DNA of 64,000 nt from Roseburia sp. AF12-17LB (GCF_003479605.1 NZ_QUHR01000010.1:12399-76398); one strand, 5' to 3'; positions 46,537 to 57,129 are shown, counted from the stretch's first letter. The notes: a model not told the origin generated them from the sequence alone. Numbers and translations are program-made.

Positions 46537-47178
46537 TTATAATTTAGAGTATCCGTAACCATTTACCATGGCCTCTAACTTCATGCCTTTTGCACAATAC
46601 GGACAGTCATGCTGCTCATATGCCTGATAGCCCGGTACATCTTTCTCGGTAAAGAGACTTTCTACTCTGTGACCGTCTACTTCCTTAACAGTGGAGAAGA
46701 TTGCTACTACATCTTCAATAATTCCACCGTAATACCGGATGCACTCTAAGCATCTTCTGATTGTCTCACCGGTTGTTGTTGTATCCAGCAAAAGCACGAT
46801 ATGTTTTCCGGTAATCATATTTTTGGTATTATCACGGAAAATCATCTGACCGCTGCTGTTCATCTCCGGAGAAATAACATAAATAGTCTCATGCAGATTG
46901 GTTGACATAAAATCTCCCTGTTCAAAACGCTCTGCTAAAAATCCGCCAATCATTTCTGTTCTGTCCATACATACAACGGTATCTACATAGGATGGATTAC
47001 CGGTCTTCTGGTAAAGCACTTTTGCAGCTTCTTTTGCCTCTTTCACGCGGGCTTTCATACTGGTTACATCAATATAGTAATTGATGTGCGAATGACTGGT
47101 GGCAAAATGCCCCGGTATTGCATGTAATGCAAGATTGTTGTTTTCCTTTGAATAAAATTTGACCATACGTTCTTCCAT
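46537..47178 (-). CDS. Orotate phosphoribosyltransferase-like protein with C-terminal zinc knuckle
   Basis: This 213-residue protein has a phosphoribosyltransferase fold, with the PRPP motif reading IVLLLDTTTTGETIRRCLE (near residue 127). It is annotated in relatives as orotate phosphoribosyltransferase-like, but the substrate is unproven. The C-terminus adds CPYCAKG, half a zinc site, with cysteine or histidine partners not obvious. The start MEERMVKFYSK has GGGGG eight bases upstream. It follows dut by 24 bases, so a nucleotide-metabolism pair is likely. Confidence 0.75.
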   Translation of the reverse strand: MEERMVKFYSKENNNLALHAIPGHFATSHSHINYYIDVTSMKARVKEAKEAAKVLYQKTGNPSYVDTVVCMDRTEMIGGFLAERFEQGDFMSTNLHETIYVISPEMNSSGQMIFRDNTKNMITGKHIVLLLDTTTTGETIRRCLECIRYYGGIIEDVVAIFSTVKEVDGHRVESLFTEKDVPGYQAYEQHDCPYCAKGMKLEAMVNGYGYSKL

Positions 47179-47202
47179 TTGATTTACCCCCTGTTTGATA
47201 AT

Positions 47203-47637
47203 TTACTGGATTCCGGTACTTCCGAAACCACCTCTGTCCTGGTTGCCCAGACTTTCTACTTCTTCAAAATGAATCTGCGGCTGATTCTCTACAATACGGA
47301 ACTGTGCGATACGGTCATTAACATGAATCACGGTATCACGCATTGCAATTGCAGGCAGTCTCCACATATCATTGTCTCCACAGTAGGAACCGTCTACGAT
47401 TCCGCAGCTGTTTGCCTGGATAATTCCGAAATTCTTATAAGTAGAACTTCTTGGCATAATGTGTGCTTCATATCCCTTTGGCAGCTCCATTGCCACACCA
47501 AGAGGAATCAGTTTAAATTCTCCTGCTTTCATTTCGACTTCTTCGGATGCACGAAGATCAATCCAGTCGGATTTGCCATCGATATATGTAAGCTTTTCGA
47601 TTTTATCTGTAAAATATTTGATACGAATCTTTTCCAT
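47203..47637 (-). CDS. dut: dUTP diphosphatase
   Basis: This 144-residue trimeric enzyme keeps dUTP out of DNA and supplies dUMP. The five conserved motifs are readable: [44 protein letters not shown] and RGGFGSTG at the end. The start [10 protein letters not shown] is chosen because AAGGAG lies 11 bases upstream inside the end of gpsA; a longer frame there is not credible. Confidence 0.92.
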   Translation of the reverse strand: MEKIRIKYFTDKIEKLTYIDGKSDWIDLRASEEVEMKAGEFKLIPLGVAMELPKGYEAHIMPRSSTYKNFGIIQANSCGIVDGSYCGDNDMWRLPAIAMRDTVIHVNDRIAQFRIVENQPQIHFEEVESLGNQDRGGFGSTGIQ

Positions 47638-47659
47638 TCTGCTAAAAACTCCTTTTCTC

Positions 47660-48670
47660 CTACTGCCATTCCAGGTCGTCATGCTCTACCTTTTTATCTC
47701 TGAGCATCAGTTCTTTTACTGCATCTTTCGCAGGTTTATTTTCAAACAATACTTCATTGACCTGTTCAATAATCGGCATATCTACATGATATTTCTTCGC
47801 TAAAGCAATTGCTGCTTTGGCAGAATAGACACCCTCAACTACCATCTTTACTTCATCCATTGCCTGCTGCATGGTATATCCCTGTCCCATCAGATATCCG
47901 GCACGACGGTTTCTACTGTGCTTGCTGGCACAGGTTACGATTAAATCACCCATTCCGGTCAGTCCGCTTAAGGTCTCATATTTTGCTCCCATGGCAATAG
48001 CAAGTCTTCCCATCTCGGATATTCCCCGGGTAATGAGTGCTGCTTTGGTATTATCTCCATAGCCAAGCCCATCCGCCATTCCGGCTGCCAATGCAATGAC
48101 ATTTTTTAAAGATGCGCCCAGTTCCATGCCAAGTACATCCGGGCTGGTATAAACTCGTAATACTTCACTCATAAAGGTGTTCTGAACCAGTTCTGCTGTG
48201 GCACGCTTCTTTGCTCCTGCTACCAGGCTGGTCGGAATTTCTTTTCCTACTTCTTCCGCATGGCTTGGTCCACATAAAACCGCCACCTCACATTGTGGAA
48301 TCTCTTCCATAATGATTTCAGATAAAGTCATTAACGTATTCTCTTCAATTCCCTTTGCCACGCTGACAATAAGCTGTCCCTCTGCTACGAACGGGCTCAT
48401 TGCTTTTGCTGTGCTTCTGGTAAATGGAGAAGGCACTGCTAAGACGAGCATGTCTTTTCCCCCGATTGCTTCTTTTAAATCTGTTGTGAACATAATATCA
48501 TCCGGTAAAATAACGCCCGGAAGTTTTTCTGCCTGCTCATGCTTTTCCTTTAACATTTCAATTTCCGGTGCAAGTGCAGACCAGATTGTAATCTTATGAC
48601 CGTTTTTATGTAATACCACCGATAAAGCAGTTCCCCAGCTTCCGGCTCCAATGATACTGATATCAGACAT
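47660..48670 (-). CDS. gpsA: Glycerol-3-phosphate dehydrogenase [NAD(P)+]
   Basis: This 336-residue enzyme reduces dihydroxyacetone phosphate to sn-glycerol 3-phosphate for phospholipids. The Rossmann motif is [11 protein letters not shown] (near residue 5), the catalytic lysine lies in [17 protein letters not shown] (near residue 190), and [12 protein letters not shown] follows. It follows plsY by 15 bases, a logical pairing because GpsA makes the acyl acceptor for PlsY. Confidence 0.96.
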   Translation of the reverse strand: MSDISIIGAGSWGTALSVVLHKNGHKITIWSALAPEIEMLKEKHEQAEKLPGVILPDDIMFTTDLKEAIGGKDMLVLAVPSPFTRSTAKAMSPFVAEGQLIVSVAKGIEENTLMTLSEIIMEEIPQCEVAVLCGPSHAEEVGKEIPTSLVAGAKKRATAELVQNTFMSEVLRVYTSPDVLGMELGASLKNVIALAAGMADGLGYGDNTKAALITRGISEMGRLAIAMGAKYETLSGLTGMGDLIVTCASKHSRNRRAGYLMGQGYTMQQAMDEVKMVVEGVYSAKAAIALAKKYHVDMPIIEQVNEVLFENKPAKDAVKELMLRDKKVEHDDLEWQ

Positions 48671-48685
48671 TTGTTTTTTCCTTTC

Positions 48686-49342
48686 CTATGCTTCCTGCTT
48701 CTTTGAATGAAAACTGAATTTGTTCTCGGTTCCCTTAAGAAGTCTTCCGATGTTGGCATGATGTAAAATGATTGCCAGTCCCGCCACAAAACCGAATACA
48801 ATATACACCTCCATCAGATACTGCTCCGGTACGGAAAGCAGTCCCATCTGGCCAAATACGATAATCTGTATTTCAAGACTGATTACACCAAGTATGGAAC
48901 CCAAGGAAACATACCGTGTGATTGCTACCACGAGAATAAAAATTCCAAGGCTTATTGGCACTGCCAGCGGACAGAAGCCAATCAGAAGACCACCGGTACA
49001 GGCAATTCCCTTTCCGCCTTTAAATTTCATATAAGCCGGAAAATCGTGACCTAAGATGCAGCCCACACCAGCATAAAGCTCTAAGACTTTCACACTGTCC
49101 GGATAACGGTTCCGGAAAATGAGCCATACAATGACCATTGCCATAAATACCTTGCACACATCACCAATCAGGGTAAGAATGCCTGCCTTCACGCCGAGGT
49201 TACGCATGGTGTTGGTAGTTCCTACATTTCCACTGCCCACCTTACGTAAATCCACATTTTCTTTTTTTCCATATAAGAAGCCGGATAAAAACATACCGCA
49301 TAAATATCCGATTCCCACTGATATTACACGTCCAAATAACAT
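48686..49342 (-). CDS. plsY: Acylphosphate:glycerol-3-phosphate acyltransferase
   Basis: This 218-residue integral membrane enzyme transfers an acyl group from acyl phosphate to glycerol 3-phosphate, the first acylation in phospholipid synthesis. Motifs include RKVGSGNVGTTNTMRNLG, KFKGGKGIACTGG and ILHHANIGRLLKGTENK. Five to seven hydrophobic segments are evident. It lies 4 bases after der and just before gpsA. Confidence 0.95.
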   Translation of the reverse strand: MLFGRVISVGIGYLCGMFLSGFLYGKKENVDLRKVGSGNVGTTNTMRNLGVKAGILTLIGDVCKVFMAMVIVWLIFRNRYPDSVKVLELYAGVGCILGHDFPAYMKFKGGKGIACTGGLLIGFCPLAVPISLGIFILVVAITRYVSLGSILGVISLEIQIIVFGQMGLLSVPEQYLMEVYIVFGFVAGLAIILHHANIGRLLKGTENKFSFHSKKQEA

Positions 49343-49346
49343 TTTA

Positions 49347-50669
49347 TTAGTCTTCCTTTCTTTCCCTTATAATGAATTTCAGGGAAGTACCCTTAAAGCC
49401 AAACGCTTCCCGAATCTTATTTTCCAGATATCTTGTATAGGAAAAATGCATCAGGTTCTTGTCATTTACAAAGATAACAAAAGTTGGCGGTTTTACCGCT
49501 GCCTGTGTAATATAATATAATTTTAAGCGTTTTCCCTTATCGGTCGGCGGCTGCTGCATGGCAACTGCCTCTGCCATAATCTCATTTAATACACCGGTTG
49601 CCACACGCATGCTGTTATTTTCAAGCACTACATCAATGGTCTCAAAAATCCTGCCGGTACGCTGTCCGGTCTTGGCTGAAATAAATAAAATCTCTGCATA
49701 TGGCATGAAGCTTAAAATCTGACGAATTTTCTCTGTATGCTTGTAAATGGTCTTATCATCCTTTTCAATGGCATCCCATTTATTCACTGCAATGATAATT
49801 CCTTTGCCTCTTTCATGGGCAATTCCAGCAATCTTGGCATCCTGCTCCGTTACGCCTTCTGTAGCATCAATTACAATAATGACCACATCTGCACGTTCCA
49901 CTGCTGTTACTGCCCGGATGATACTGTAACGTTCTAATTCTTCTTTAATCTTATTCTTTCTCCGGAGTCCTGCCGTATCAATAAATACATATTCTCTGCC
50001 ATTATATTTTATATCGGTATCAATGGCATCTCTTGTAGTTCCGGCAATATCAGAAACAATCACACGGTTTTCACCGGTCAGCTTGTTAATCAGTGATGAC
50101 TTACCTACGTTCGGCTTACCTACGATGGCAATACGCGGTCTGTCATCTTCTGCTTCTTCTAACATTTCCTGGGTAAAGTGCTTTGCCACTTCATCCAGTA
50201 AATCACCGATTCCAAGTCTGGATGCTGCTGATACCGGAACCGGGTCACCAATTCCAAGATTATAAAATTCATAAACATCCGGCATATATTTCTTAAAATC
50301 ATCTACTTTATTTACTGCAAGAATAACCGGTTTCCTGGAACGGCGCAGCATATCCGCTACTTTCTGGTCTGCATCTACAAGCCCCTGTCTTACATCCGTA
50401 ATAAAAATAATGACATCTGCGGTATCAATGGCTATCTGTGCCTGCTCCCGCATCTGGGATAAAATAATATCTCCGCTGTCCGGCTCAATACCGCCGGTAT
50501 CAATTAAGGTAAAGTTATAGTCAAGCCAGGATACTTCGGCATATATACGGTCACGGGTTACCCCCGGTGTATCCTGTACGATAGAAATTCTTTCACCTGC
50601 CAACACGTTAAAAAGTGTTGATTTTCCTACGTTTGGTCTGCCTACAATAGCTACTACTGGTTTACTCAT
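49347..50669 (-). CDS. der: Ribosome biogenesis GTPase Der (EngA)
   Basis: This 440-residue GTPase has two tandem G domains and assists maturation of the large ribosomal subunit. G1 motifs are GRPNVGKST (near 9) and GKPNVGKSS (near 184). DTGG and NKVD mark the first domain and DTAGLRRK and NKWD the second, followed by a KH-like C-terminal domain. The start [10 protein letters not shown] has AAGGAG five bases upstream and overlaps the preceding gene by 8 bases. Confidence 0.97.
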   Translation of the reverse strand: MSKPVVAIVGRPNVGKSTLFNVLAGERISIVQDTPGVTRDRIYAEVSWLDYNFTLIDTGGIEPDSGDIILSQMREQAQIAIDTADVIIFITDVRQGLVDADQKVADMLRRSRKPVILAVNKVDDFKKYMPDVYEFYNLGIGDPVPVSAASRLGIGDLLDEVAKHFTQEMLEEAEDDRPRIAIVGKPNVGKSSLINKLTGENRVIVSDIAGTTRDAIDTDIKYNGREYVFIDTAGLRRKNKIKEELERYSIIRAVTAVERADVVIIVIDATEGVTEQDAKIAGIAHERGKGIIIAVNKWDAIEKDDKTIYKHTEKIRQILSFMPYAEILFISAKTGQRTGRIFETIDVVLENNSMRVATGVLNEIMAEAVAMQQPPTDKGKRLKLYYITQAAVKPPTFVIFVNDKNLMHFSYTRYLENKIREAFGFKGTSLKFIIRERKED

Positions 50670-51990
50670 TCTGTCTCCTTCCAAGGACTGCATTCAGCAA
50701 ATCCTGCCCGCTTGATTTTACAATATCTGCCTGTACTTGTAAAGTTCTTTTCAGCTCCGTCAATGTGATGTCATCTAAGAAAACATCCTCTCCCATACGC
50801 AATACATTGCATGGCAGCAGTATCTCATCTCCCAAATCTTCGTCCTTAAGCTGTGCGATAATATCCTGTCCGGTCAGAAGTCCTGCAACGGTAATCCGTT
50901 CTCCGAAGAAATCGTTTCGGATCACACGGACCCGTATCTTTACATTCGGAAACTTCTCCTTCATTTCTCCTGTCAGTTCCTCCAAAATCGGTCCTGCCAG
51001 CTTTCCGGTTACCAGCGTAACTGTCCTTTTCAGATTGGCATCACCTTTTTCTGCTGCAAGTGCCTCCCGGAATTCATCCCGCAGCAGTGTAATCATTCCC
51101 ACGCCATTTTCCAGCTGGATATACCCATCATAGTTTTCTGCAGACGGAAGAGGCTGCTCTGCCAGAAGATACCACTCGTCTCCTCCATGCACAAAGTGTG
51201 TACCGAAATGCTCCATGCAATAATCCTGCCAGCGGTGAATCTGCTCTAAGACTTTTCCTGCATCCTCTTTTTCAAAAGCTTCCAAAGGATATAAGCCCTC
51301 CCGGTATTTTGTCAGGCCGACCGGTACAATAGAAAGGCTCTGCATATTTGGAATGTATTCTGTCAGATCACGGATGGTCCGCTCTAACTCTTCGCCATCA
51401 TTGACGCCCTTGCAGAGTACAACCTGTCCATTCATTTCAATTCCGGCATCTGATAAGCGTTTGATTTTCTTTAAGGCTTCTCCAGCGAAACGGTTGTGCA
51501 ACATGGTACAGCGAAGCTTCGGATTCGTGGTATGCACCGACACATTAATCGGTCCAAGATTGTAGTATATGATACGTTCAATATCCTTATCCTTCATATT
51601 GGTCAGCGTTACATAATTCCCCTGTAAGAAGGAAAGTCTGGAGTCATCATCTTTAAAATAAAGTGTCTCACGCATGCCCGGCGGCATCTGGTCAATAAAA
51701 CAGAACATACACTTATTGGAACAGGATTTGTAATCGTCCATCAGTCCGTTTTCAAATTCGATTCCAAGGTCTTCATCATAATCTTTTTCAATTTCCAGTT
51801 CCCACTCTTCGCCATTATTCTTTCTTACTACCACCAGAAGATACTCGTCCTCTGTCAGGAACTGATAGTCAAATACATCTTCTATTTCTTTGCCATTAAT
51901 GGAAATCAGTTCGTCTCCCGGCTCAAGCTCAAGCTCCATGGCAATACTGTCCGGTTTTACTCCACTGATGACATGTTTCTTTGTATGCAT
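50662..51990 (-). CDS. DUF512 radical SAM-like protein with N-terminal PDZ domain
   Basis: This 442-residue protein has an N-terminal PDZ-like domain (about 1-65; [24 protein letters not shown]), a cysteine cluster CSNKCMFC (near 92-99) of the radical SAM type, and a C-terminal DUF512 domain. Family members are annotated as Fe-S oxidoreductases of unknown reaction and are widespread in clostridia. The gene overlaps der by 8 bases, and der-DUF512 neighbourhood is common, which hints at a role in ribosome or RNA biology, though that is inference. The upstream ribosome binding site is weak. Confidence 0.85.
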   Translation of the reverse strand: MHTKKHVISGVKPDSIAMELELEPGDELISINGKEIEDVFDYQFLTEDEYLLVVVRKNNGEEWELEIEKDYDEDLGIEFENGLMDDYKSCSNKCMFCFIDQMPPGMRETLYFKDDDSRLSFLQGNYVTLTNMKDKDIERIIYYNLGPINVSVHTTNPKLRCTMLHNRFAGEALKKIKRLSDAGIEMNGQVVLCKGVNDGEELERTIRDLTEYIPNMQSLSIVPVGLTKYREGLYPLEAFEKEDAGKVLEQIHRWQDYCMEHFGTHFVHGGDEWYLLAEQPLPSAENYDGYIQLENGVGMITLLRDEFREALAAEKGDANLKRTVTLVTGKLAGPILEELTGEMKEKFPNVKIRVRVIRNDFFGERITVAGLLTGQDIIAQLKDEDLGDEILLPCNVLRMGEDVFLDDITLTELKRTLQVQADIVKSSGQDLLNAVLGRRQNE

Positions 51991-52038
51991 AAATTATTTT
52001 CTCAATCTTTCTATATTATAATACCTCTCTAGTTTACA

Positions 52039-52075
52039 ATAAAAAGGGCAGAATAACAACAGTTATTCCACCCTT
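52039..52075 (-). terminator. Intrinsic terminator of the YtrA-type ABC operon
   Basis: A 14-bp stem with two wobble pairs (52044-52057 with 52062-52075, 4-base loop) ends in TTTTT on the minus strand, 4 bases past the permease stop. Confidence 0.8.
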
Positions 52076-52079
52076 CCAC

Positions 52080-53993
52080 TTATTCCTGCTCCATGCTCAT
52101 GCTTCTGTCTTCCATTTCCTGTAATGTCATCAGTTCATCCTCTGACTCAATGATATGTAACTCCAGCAGTTTGTTAATCGTGTATACACAACGATCATTC
52201 AAATTCAAATTGAAATAATAATCTTTACTGTTTTCCATTCCCCACATCCGTTGTTCTCTCCGGGTAAGCTGGATTCCCTGACTGTTATAGACATGCAGAT
52301 ACAGTCCATTGATATACGTATGTTTATAGTAGTTATCATTTACTGTATTCAGATAAATATGTCCTGCCCGGATGTCCTTAAGATAAGCATCATATATTTC
52401 CTGTGCCCGCTCATCATTTATATTAATGCTGTCATATTCCAAATTCTGGTCATAGGCATCAAACTCCATTGAAATAATATGATTATTCGGATCATCATAA
52501 TTCACCATCAGATTCCCCTTGAGATAATTCTCCGGATCCATAGACATAGCATAAATTCTTGAAACAACCGAATCTGCATTTTCATAATAATTTTTAGCAG
52601 CCGGTACATCATAGCTTCTCACCATAATGCTTCCGTCTGCAAGCTGATAATCAATCTCTACCCACTGCAATGCCTTATCTAAATCAGACGAGCCCTGATA
52701 TGCCTGAAATTCCTTCTTCGAATCAATAATTTGCTGATGAATACTCATAATTTCATCAATTCCGCTTTCTGAATTTTCTTCTATTTCAAAATAGCAGTTA
52801 ATATTTGCTGCGACAATTTCCTTCTTATCCGGGATTTTATTTTCCAGTCCGAACGCATTCCATTTGATACAAAGAAGAAATACGACTGAAATTCCTAACA
52901 TGACGCCGCATTCTAATAATCTCTTTTTGGTCACTACACGCAGCTTCTTCGTCAAAATCATTTCCGCAATGAAAAATGCCAGAAAACCTGCAATCAATGT
53001 TGTAAATAAAACCATCAGGAAATTGCCCAGTGATGTATGTACCAGCACGCCAAACAGTCCGCTCAGCAGAATTGCAGTAAGAAAAGCCACACAAAAAGCC
53101 ATTCCCCAGCGGAACACCGGGCGGGTTGCCGGAATTGTAAGCACATCTCCCGTGGTTTCCAGTTTACGTTTCTGATAAAGCAGACAGGATATCACTATCA
53201 GCACCACACCCACCAGCACATAGATCCCTACAACCGAAAGGCCAAACATATGGTATTCTATCCTGTCCTCTAAATAGTCATACTCTACTCCCACCTTATT
53301 TGAAAGATATATCACCGGTGATAAAATACTATTCATACGGTCAGCATAAGAATTCGCCATACCATAGCCAATTGTACTAATCATACATGTAATCACATAG
53401 CGGCATCCTATATATAATACGTTCAGAATAATCGTGAATACCGGCATTGCCAATAACTGACCGCTAAACATGCCAACGAAAATTGCCATACTGTAGAAGA
53501 AAAAGCCCTCTCCCGTCAACATCAGTGCCCACGCCAGCAGATACTGCAGACTTGTAATTCCCTGCATAATGCAGCATACTGTTCCAATAATAAACGCCAA
53601 TAGTACAGGAACCACAATCATGCAGAATCCTGACAGGAAATTACTGATAAAAAGTTCTGTTCTTTTCAATGGCAGTGAATGAAACAGATGTGAGCTTCTG
53701 CTATTATAAAGATAATAAAATACTGCCATTGCTACAATAATTCCAATTGCCAGACTAAGGAGTGCAATAAGCGCACCGCTTCCATCTGAAAACAGAATCT
53801 GCATAAAATTATTCATTTTTATTTCTTTAATTTCCTGTGCTGAATAACCTTCATAAGAAATCCCGGAATTCACTAACAGCCGCAGAGGAACCATACATAG
53901 CAGCAATATTGTATAAATCAGCCAGACAGGCCAGAAATGCGTAATATTTTTCCAAAATACCGTCTTATTAAAGTAAGATGTCTTTGACCGCAT
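52080..53993 (-). CDS. ABC transporter permease (YtrC/ABC-2 type)
   Basis: This 637-residue membrane protein has about seven or eight hydrophobic segments in its first about 380 residues and a large extracellular-looking domain (about 385-637), rich in acidic and aromatic residues, at the end. It overlaps the ATPase gene by 26 bases and is the last gene of gntR-ATPase-permease. AGGAGG lies eight bases before the start chosen (MRSKTSYFNK). In YtrA-type systems the pair is induced by cell-wall-active antibiotics; here the role is inferred only from architecture. Confidence 0.8.
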   Translation of the reverse strand: MRSKTSYFNKTVFWKNITHFWPVWLIYTILLLCMVPLRLLVNSGISYEGYSAQEIKEIKMNNFMQILFSDGSGALIALLSLAIGIIVAMAVFYYLYNSRSSHLFHSLPLKRTELFISNFLSGFCMIVVPVLLAFIIGTVCCIMQGITSLQYLLAWALMLTGEGFFFYSMAIFVGMFSGQLLAMPVFTIILNVLYIGCRYVITCMISTIGYGMANSYADRMNSILSPVIYLSNKVGVEYDYLEDRIEYHMFGLSVVGIYVLVGVVLIVISCLLYQKRKLETTGDVLTIPATRPVFRWGMAFCVAFLTAILLSGLFGVLVHTSLGNFLMVLFTTLIAGFLAFFIAEMILTKKLRVVTKKRLLECGVMLGISVVFLLCIKWNAFGLENKIPDKKEIVAANINCYFEIEENSESGIDEIMSIHQQIIDSKKEFQAYQGSSDLDKALQWVEIDYQLADGSIMVRSYDVPAAKNYYENADSVVSRIYAMSMDPENYLKGNLMVNYDDPNNHIISMEFDAYDQNLEYDSININDERAQEIYDAYLKDIRAGHIYLNTVNDNYYKHTYINGLYLHVYNSQGIQLTRREQRMWGMENSKDYYFNLNLNDRCVYTINKLLELHIIESEDELMTLQEMEDRSMSMEQE

Positions 53994-54867
53994 AATCCGC
54001 ACCTCCTAATTCGTAAATAAAAATTTCTTCCAATGTCAGAGGCAGCACATCAATCAGCATCGGCGAAGTCTGTTCTAACCGCAGCTTTGCCTCTTTGGGA
54101 TTGCCTTTTACAATCATGGTATATACCCTTCCTGTACTGGACATATGTAACACTTCAAAATCAGCCGGAAGCTTCGGCATTCTTTCCTGATATGCCACCT
54201 GAATCTTACAGACACTTCCCTGTAGTTCGCTTAAGGAACGTTCTAACATTACTTTTCCATGATGCATAATGCCCACATGGTCACAGACATCCTCCAGCTC
54301 TCTTAAGTTATGGGAAGATACTAACACCGTAGTTCCATGTTCTGCCACATCAGACATGATAATGCTCCAGATCTGCCTTCTCATTACCGGGTCTAGTCCA
54401 TCTACCGGCTCATCTAAAATCATAAGCTCCGGTCTGCAGCTGATTGCCAGCCAGAAAGCCGCCTGCTTCTGCATTCCCTTTGACATTCTCCGAATGGTCA
54501 TCTTCGGATCAATGTTGGAAAATGCATCCCGGATCCGGAAAAACAAATCTTCATCAAAAGTCTTATAGATTCCCTTATAAAAGCGTTTCATTTCCATGAC
54601 ATCTGCCTGCTGGAAATAGAAAAGATCATCCGGAATATATGCAAATCTGGCCTTTGCCTGAGGATTCTCATACACCGGCATCCCGGCTATTTCTATGTTG
54701 CCGGCATCCGGCTTATAGATTCCGGTAATATGTCTTATTATCGTAGATTTCCCGGCTCCGTTTGGTCCTACCAGTCCATAAATTGCCCCATCCTTTACAT
54801 GTAGGTTTACACCGTCTAACGCCCGGAAATCTCCAAATGTTTTCACTACATTATTTACCCGTATCAT
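53968..54867 (-). CDS. ABC transporter ATPase (YtrB type)
   Basis: This 299-residue ATPase has Walker A GPNGAGKSTI (near 34), a signature region RRMSKGMQKQ and Walker B LMILDEPVDGLDP, and then a C-terminal domain of about 80 residues. It pairs with the downstream permease, and its start overlaps the regulator gene by 17 bases. Substrate unknown. Confidence 0.9.
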   Translation of the reverse strand: MIRVNNVVKTFGDFRALDGVNLHVKDGAIYGLVGPNGAGKSTIIRHITGIYKPDAGNIEIAGMPVYENPQAKARFAYIPDDLFYFQQADVMEMKRFYKGIYKTFDEDLFFRIRDAFSNIDPKMTIRRMSKGMQKQAAFWLAISCRPELMILDEPVDGLDPVMRRQIWSIIMSDVAEHGTTVLVSSHNLRELEDVCDHVGIMHHGKVMLERSLSELQGSVCKIQVAYQERMPKLPADFEVLHMSSTGRVYTMIVKGNPKEAKLRLEQTSPMLIDVLPLTLEEIFIYELGGADYAVKDILL

Positions 54868-55237
54868 GAATATATTCTCCTCCTTCCAGTTCCGTTATCC
54901 GATGTTTTAACTGCTCCGGCTCTACTGCCAGATACAGTAATTCTGATACGATTTCATCAAAATGTCCTTTTAATTCCACAGTTCTTGCATCCTTTACATG
55001 CTTCTGGGAAGCCACAAATGTGCCTTTCCCGGAAATGGTATAGACATATCCTTCTTTCTCCAGATCCCGGTATGCCCGCTGGATGGTATTCGGATTAATT
55101 GCCAGTGTTGCTGCCAGTTCACGCACAGATGGCAGTTTTTCATCCGCTGTCAATGCATTGGAAATCACAAGATGACGCATTCCATCTTTAATCTGTTCGT
55201 AAATAGGCTTTGCATCCCTGTAATTAAGCTGTATCAC
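54851..55237 (-). CDS. GntR/YtrA family transcriptional regulator
   Basis: This is a 128-residue regulator with a GntR winged helix (IYEQIKDGMRHLVISN, LPSVRELAATLAINPNTIQR, GYVYTISGKGTFVA) and only a short effector-less tail, the YtrA subfamily. It heads the regulator-ATPase-permease operon, which it most likely represses. The direct repeat GTATTATCCGTATTA (about 55269-55283) just upstream is a candidate site. Confidence 0.88.
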   Translation of the reverse strand: MIQLNYRDAKPIYEQIKDGMRHLVISNALTADEKLPSVRELAATLAINPNTIQRAYRDLEKEGYVYTISGKGTFVASQKHVKDARTVELKGHFDEIVSELLYLAVEPEQLKHRITELEGGEYIHDTGK

Positions 55238-55370
55238 TTCGCTTCCTCCTTTTGGAATATCGTAGGTGTATTATCCGTATTACTTCAATTGATACGCACA
55301 CTATAACATCCCAGCAGATGAGACACAAGAAAAATATCTGTATGATTTTATTAATAATTCCTTAATGCTG

Positions 55371-55424
55371 CTCGCGGAGCGTTTTTTACTTTACAGAAAA
55401 GCAATTTCCTGTAAAGCAAAAAAA
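55371..55424. repeat. Dispersed repeat family B, copy 2
   Basis: CTCGCGGAGC (55371-55380) precedes an imperfect inverted repeat (TTTACTTTACAGAAAA-GCAA-TTTCCTGTAAAG) that matches the repeat at 45083-45138 with few changes. Its end again merges with the T-run of a terminator. Confidence 0.75.
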
Positions 55425-55449
55425 CGAAACCAGTTTGCACTGATTCCGT
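55417..55449 (-). terminator. Intrinsic terminator of the mini chemoreceptor gene
   Basis: An 11-bp stem with wobble pairs (55424-55434 with 55439-55449, 4-base loop) runs into seven T on the minus strand, 38 bases past the stop. Confidence 0.8.
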
Positions 55450-55487
55450 CTTTTTACACGATTCTATCTTCCTTTCATCAGGAAATA

Positions 55488-56069
55488 TTATTCACATTTT
55501 TCAATTGCTGCAATTACTTCATTTAACTTCTGTAATTCATCTTTGATTTCGCGGTTGTTATTACCAAAGTCTGTTGCCAGTGCAGATACATTGGTTGCAA
55601 CAATTGCGAATCCTTTTCCAGCCTCTCCTGCACGAGCAGCCTCAATAGAAGCGTTTAACGCAAGAATCTTCTGGTTCTTTTCAATCTTGTCCAGCTGTTT
55701 GGTAATATCATTAATCTTCTGGATGTATTCTGAGGTCTTCTGTACATTCTCATGAATATCAGAATTCTTCTTCTCTTCATCCATTCTCTTCTCTTCAGAT
55801 GCTGCAAGCTGTGTCAGAACGATAGTCAGAGCTGCTATCTTAGATTTAGCTTCGTTTTCGTCCTCTGCGTCTTCCTTCTTCGCATAAGAAAGATATCCAG
55901 CAATTTCAATTCCGGCTTTGATCACATCTCTGTATTCAGATGCTTCACCTTCCCCGATTGCTACACTTCCATCAGAATCCAGAAGTAATGGTTTTACTCC
56001 TGTTACGTTTTCCCATTGTGCAAAAAGTACCTCTATATCTTCTGCATTAAATATCTCATTCAACTGCAT
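55488..56069 (-). CDS. Miniature soluble methyl-accepting chemotaxis-type protein
   Basis: This 193-residue protein has no membrane segment or HAMP domain. Its first about 90 residues are a small sensor-like region ([36 protein letters not shown]) that may resemble a PocR-type sensor. A helical linker and the highly conserved receptor signalling tip follow ([30 protein letters not shown]). The tip is the part that binds CheW/CheA, but the flanking coiled coil is far shorter than in full receptors. It has its own strong promoter and terminator. It could be a cytoplasmic chemoreceptor or a different signalling protein. Confidence 0.75.
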   Translation of the reverse strand: MQLNEIFNAEDIEVLFAQWENVTGVKPLLLDSDGSVAIGEGEASEYRDVIKAGIEIAGYLSYAKKEDAEDENEAKSKIAALTIVLTQLAASEEKRMDEEKKNSDIHENVQKTSEYIQKINDITKQLDKIEKNQKILALNASIEAARAGEAGKGFAIVATNVSALATDFGNNNREIKDELQKLNEVIAAIEKCE

Positions 56070-56098
56070 ATTTCTGCCCTCCTAAATTATTTATCCTA

Positions 56099-56127
56099 AT
56101 TATATCACATGTTTGCTTTGTGAACAA
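56099..56127 (-). promoter_or_regulatory. Predicted promoter of the mini chemoreceptor gene
   Basis: On the minus strand -35 TTGTTC (56122-56127), 17-base spacer, perfect -10 TATAAT (56099-56104) preceded by TGA, an extended -10. Confidence 0.75.
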
Positions 56128-56154
56128 AAAAATTTTTCATTTTTTGACATTTTT

Positions 56155-57015
56155 CTATTTAATGCACAAAAATGCCCCAAGATTTCCTCTTCTTCCATGG
56201 CTTGCTCTGTGCGAAAACAACAGTTCACTGTTACAACAGGTACACACATTCGGCAAGATTAGTTTTTCCGGCAGGATTCCCGCATCTAAAAGCACTCTTT
56301 CATTGGCTTTCCAGAGATTTAACTGATACTTTCCATTTTCTTTCCGGTACATAATTTCACTGCCATGACCAGAAAACTCCTGCTCAAATTCCAGTGCCAC
56401 ATCTTCACTTACTTCATAACAGTCCTGGCAGATAGATGGGCCTATCGCACACCATACATCCTCCGGTACTGTTCCATATGCTTCTGCCATTGCTTTCAGC
56501 GTGGCTCTTCCCATTCTGTTAACCGTGCCCCTCCAGCCGGAATGGCTCAGTCCGATTGCCTTATGCTTTGTATCCACAAAGTAAAGCGGCACACAGTCTG
56601 CATAAAAGGTTGCAAGCATCAGCCCCGGCACATCGGTAATCAATCCATCCACATCATGATACGGCCGTTCCTTTGTCAGTCCGCTTCCTGCATCCTCTGC
56701 TGTTACTTTTCTTACATTGGTGGTATGGGTCTGGTCAGAGCAGACAATCTGCCCTGCCGGAACTTCCATTGCCTCAGCTACCCTGCGGAAATTTTCCTTT
56801 ACTGCCTCTATGTCATCTCCACGGTTAAAGCTTAAATCCAGCGAAGAAAATTCATTCTTACTTACTCCACCCATTCTTGTGGTAAAGCAGTGTTTTACCA
56901 TATCAAGTGCCTGCAACTGTGGATACTGCAGCAACACTAATTCTTTTTTCCCCGCATGGGAAAATACGGACGGTATCATGGTTCGTCCATCCTCTTTTAT
57001 CTGAAATTCTGTCAT
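56155..57015 (-). CDS. pgeF: PgeF/YfiH family (laccase-domain) protein
   Basis: This 286-residue zinc-binding protein was long called polyphenol oxidase. In E. coli the YfiH homologue corrects misincorporated amino acids in peptidoglycan precursors. The metal ligands lie in DQTHTTNV, ADCVPLYFVD and SHSGWRGTVNRM, and the C-terminal CTCC and SHRASHGRRGN complete the pattern. I start at MTEFQIKEDGR, with an AGGA eight bases upstream; a longer frame is possible. Confidence 0.9.
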   Translation of the reverse strand: MTEFQIKEDGRTMIPSVFSHAGKKELVLLQYPQLQALDMVKHCFTTRMGGVSKNEFSSLDLSFNRGDDIEAVKENFRRVAEAMEVPAGQIVCSDQTHTTNVRKVTAEDAGSGLTKERPYHDVDGLITDVPGLMLATFYADCVPLYFVDTKHKAIGLSHSGWRGTVNRMGRATLKAMAEAYGTVPEDVWCAIGPSICQDCYEVSEDVALEFEQEFSGHGSEIMYRKENGKYQLNLWKANERVLLDAGILPEKLILPNVCTCCNSELLFSHRASHGRRGNLGAFLCIK

Positions 57016-57129
57016 TTTTCTTTTCCTGTTCTTATTTTTCCAGTTCCAACTCCATGCTGTAACGGATTCCATGCTGTAACTGGTTCAATTCTCCAGCATT
57101 CTTTTTCCTGTATCAGGTCTCATCTGTCA

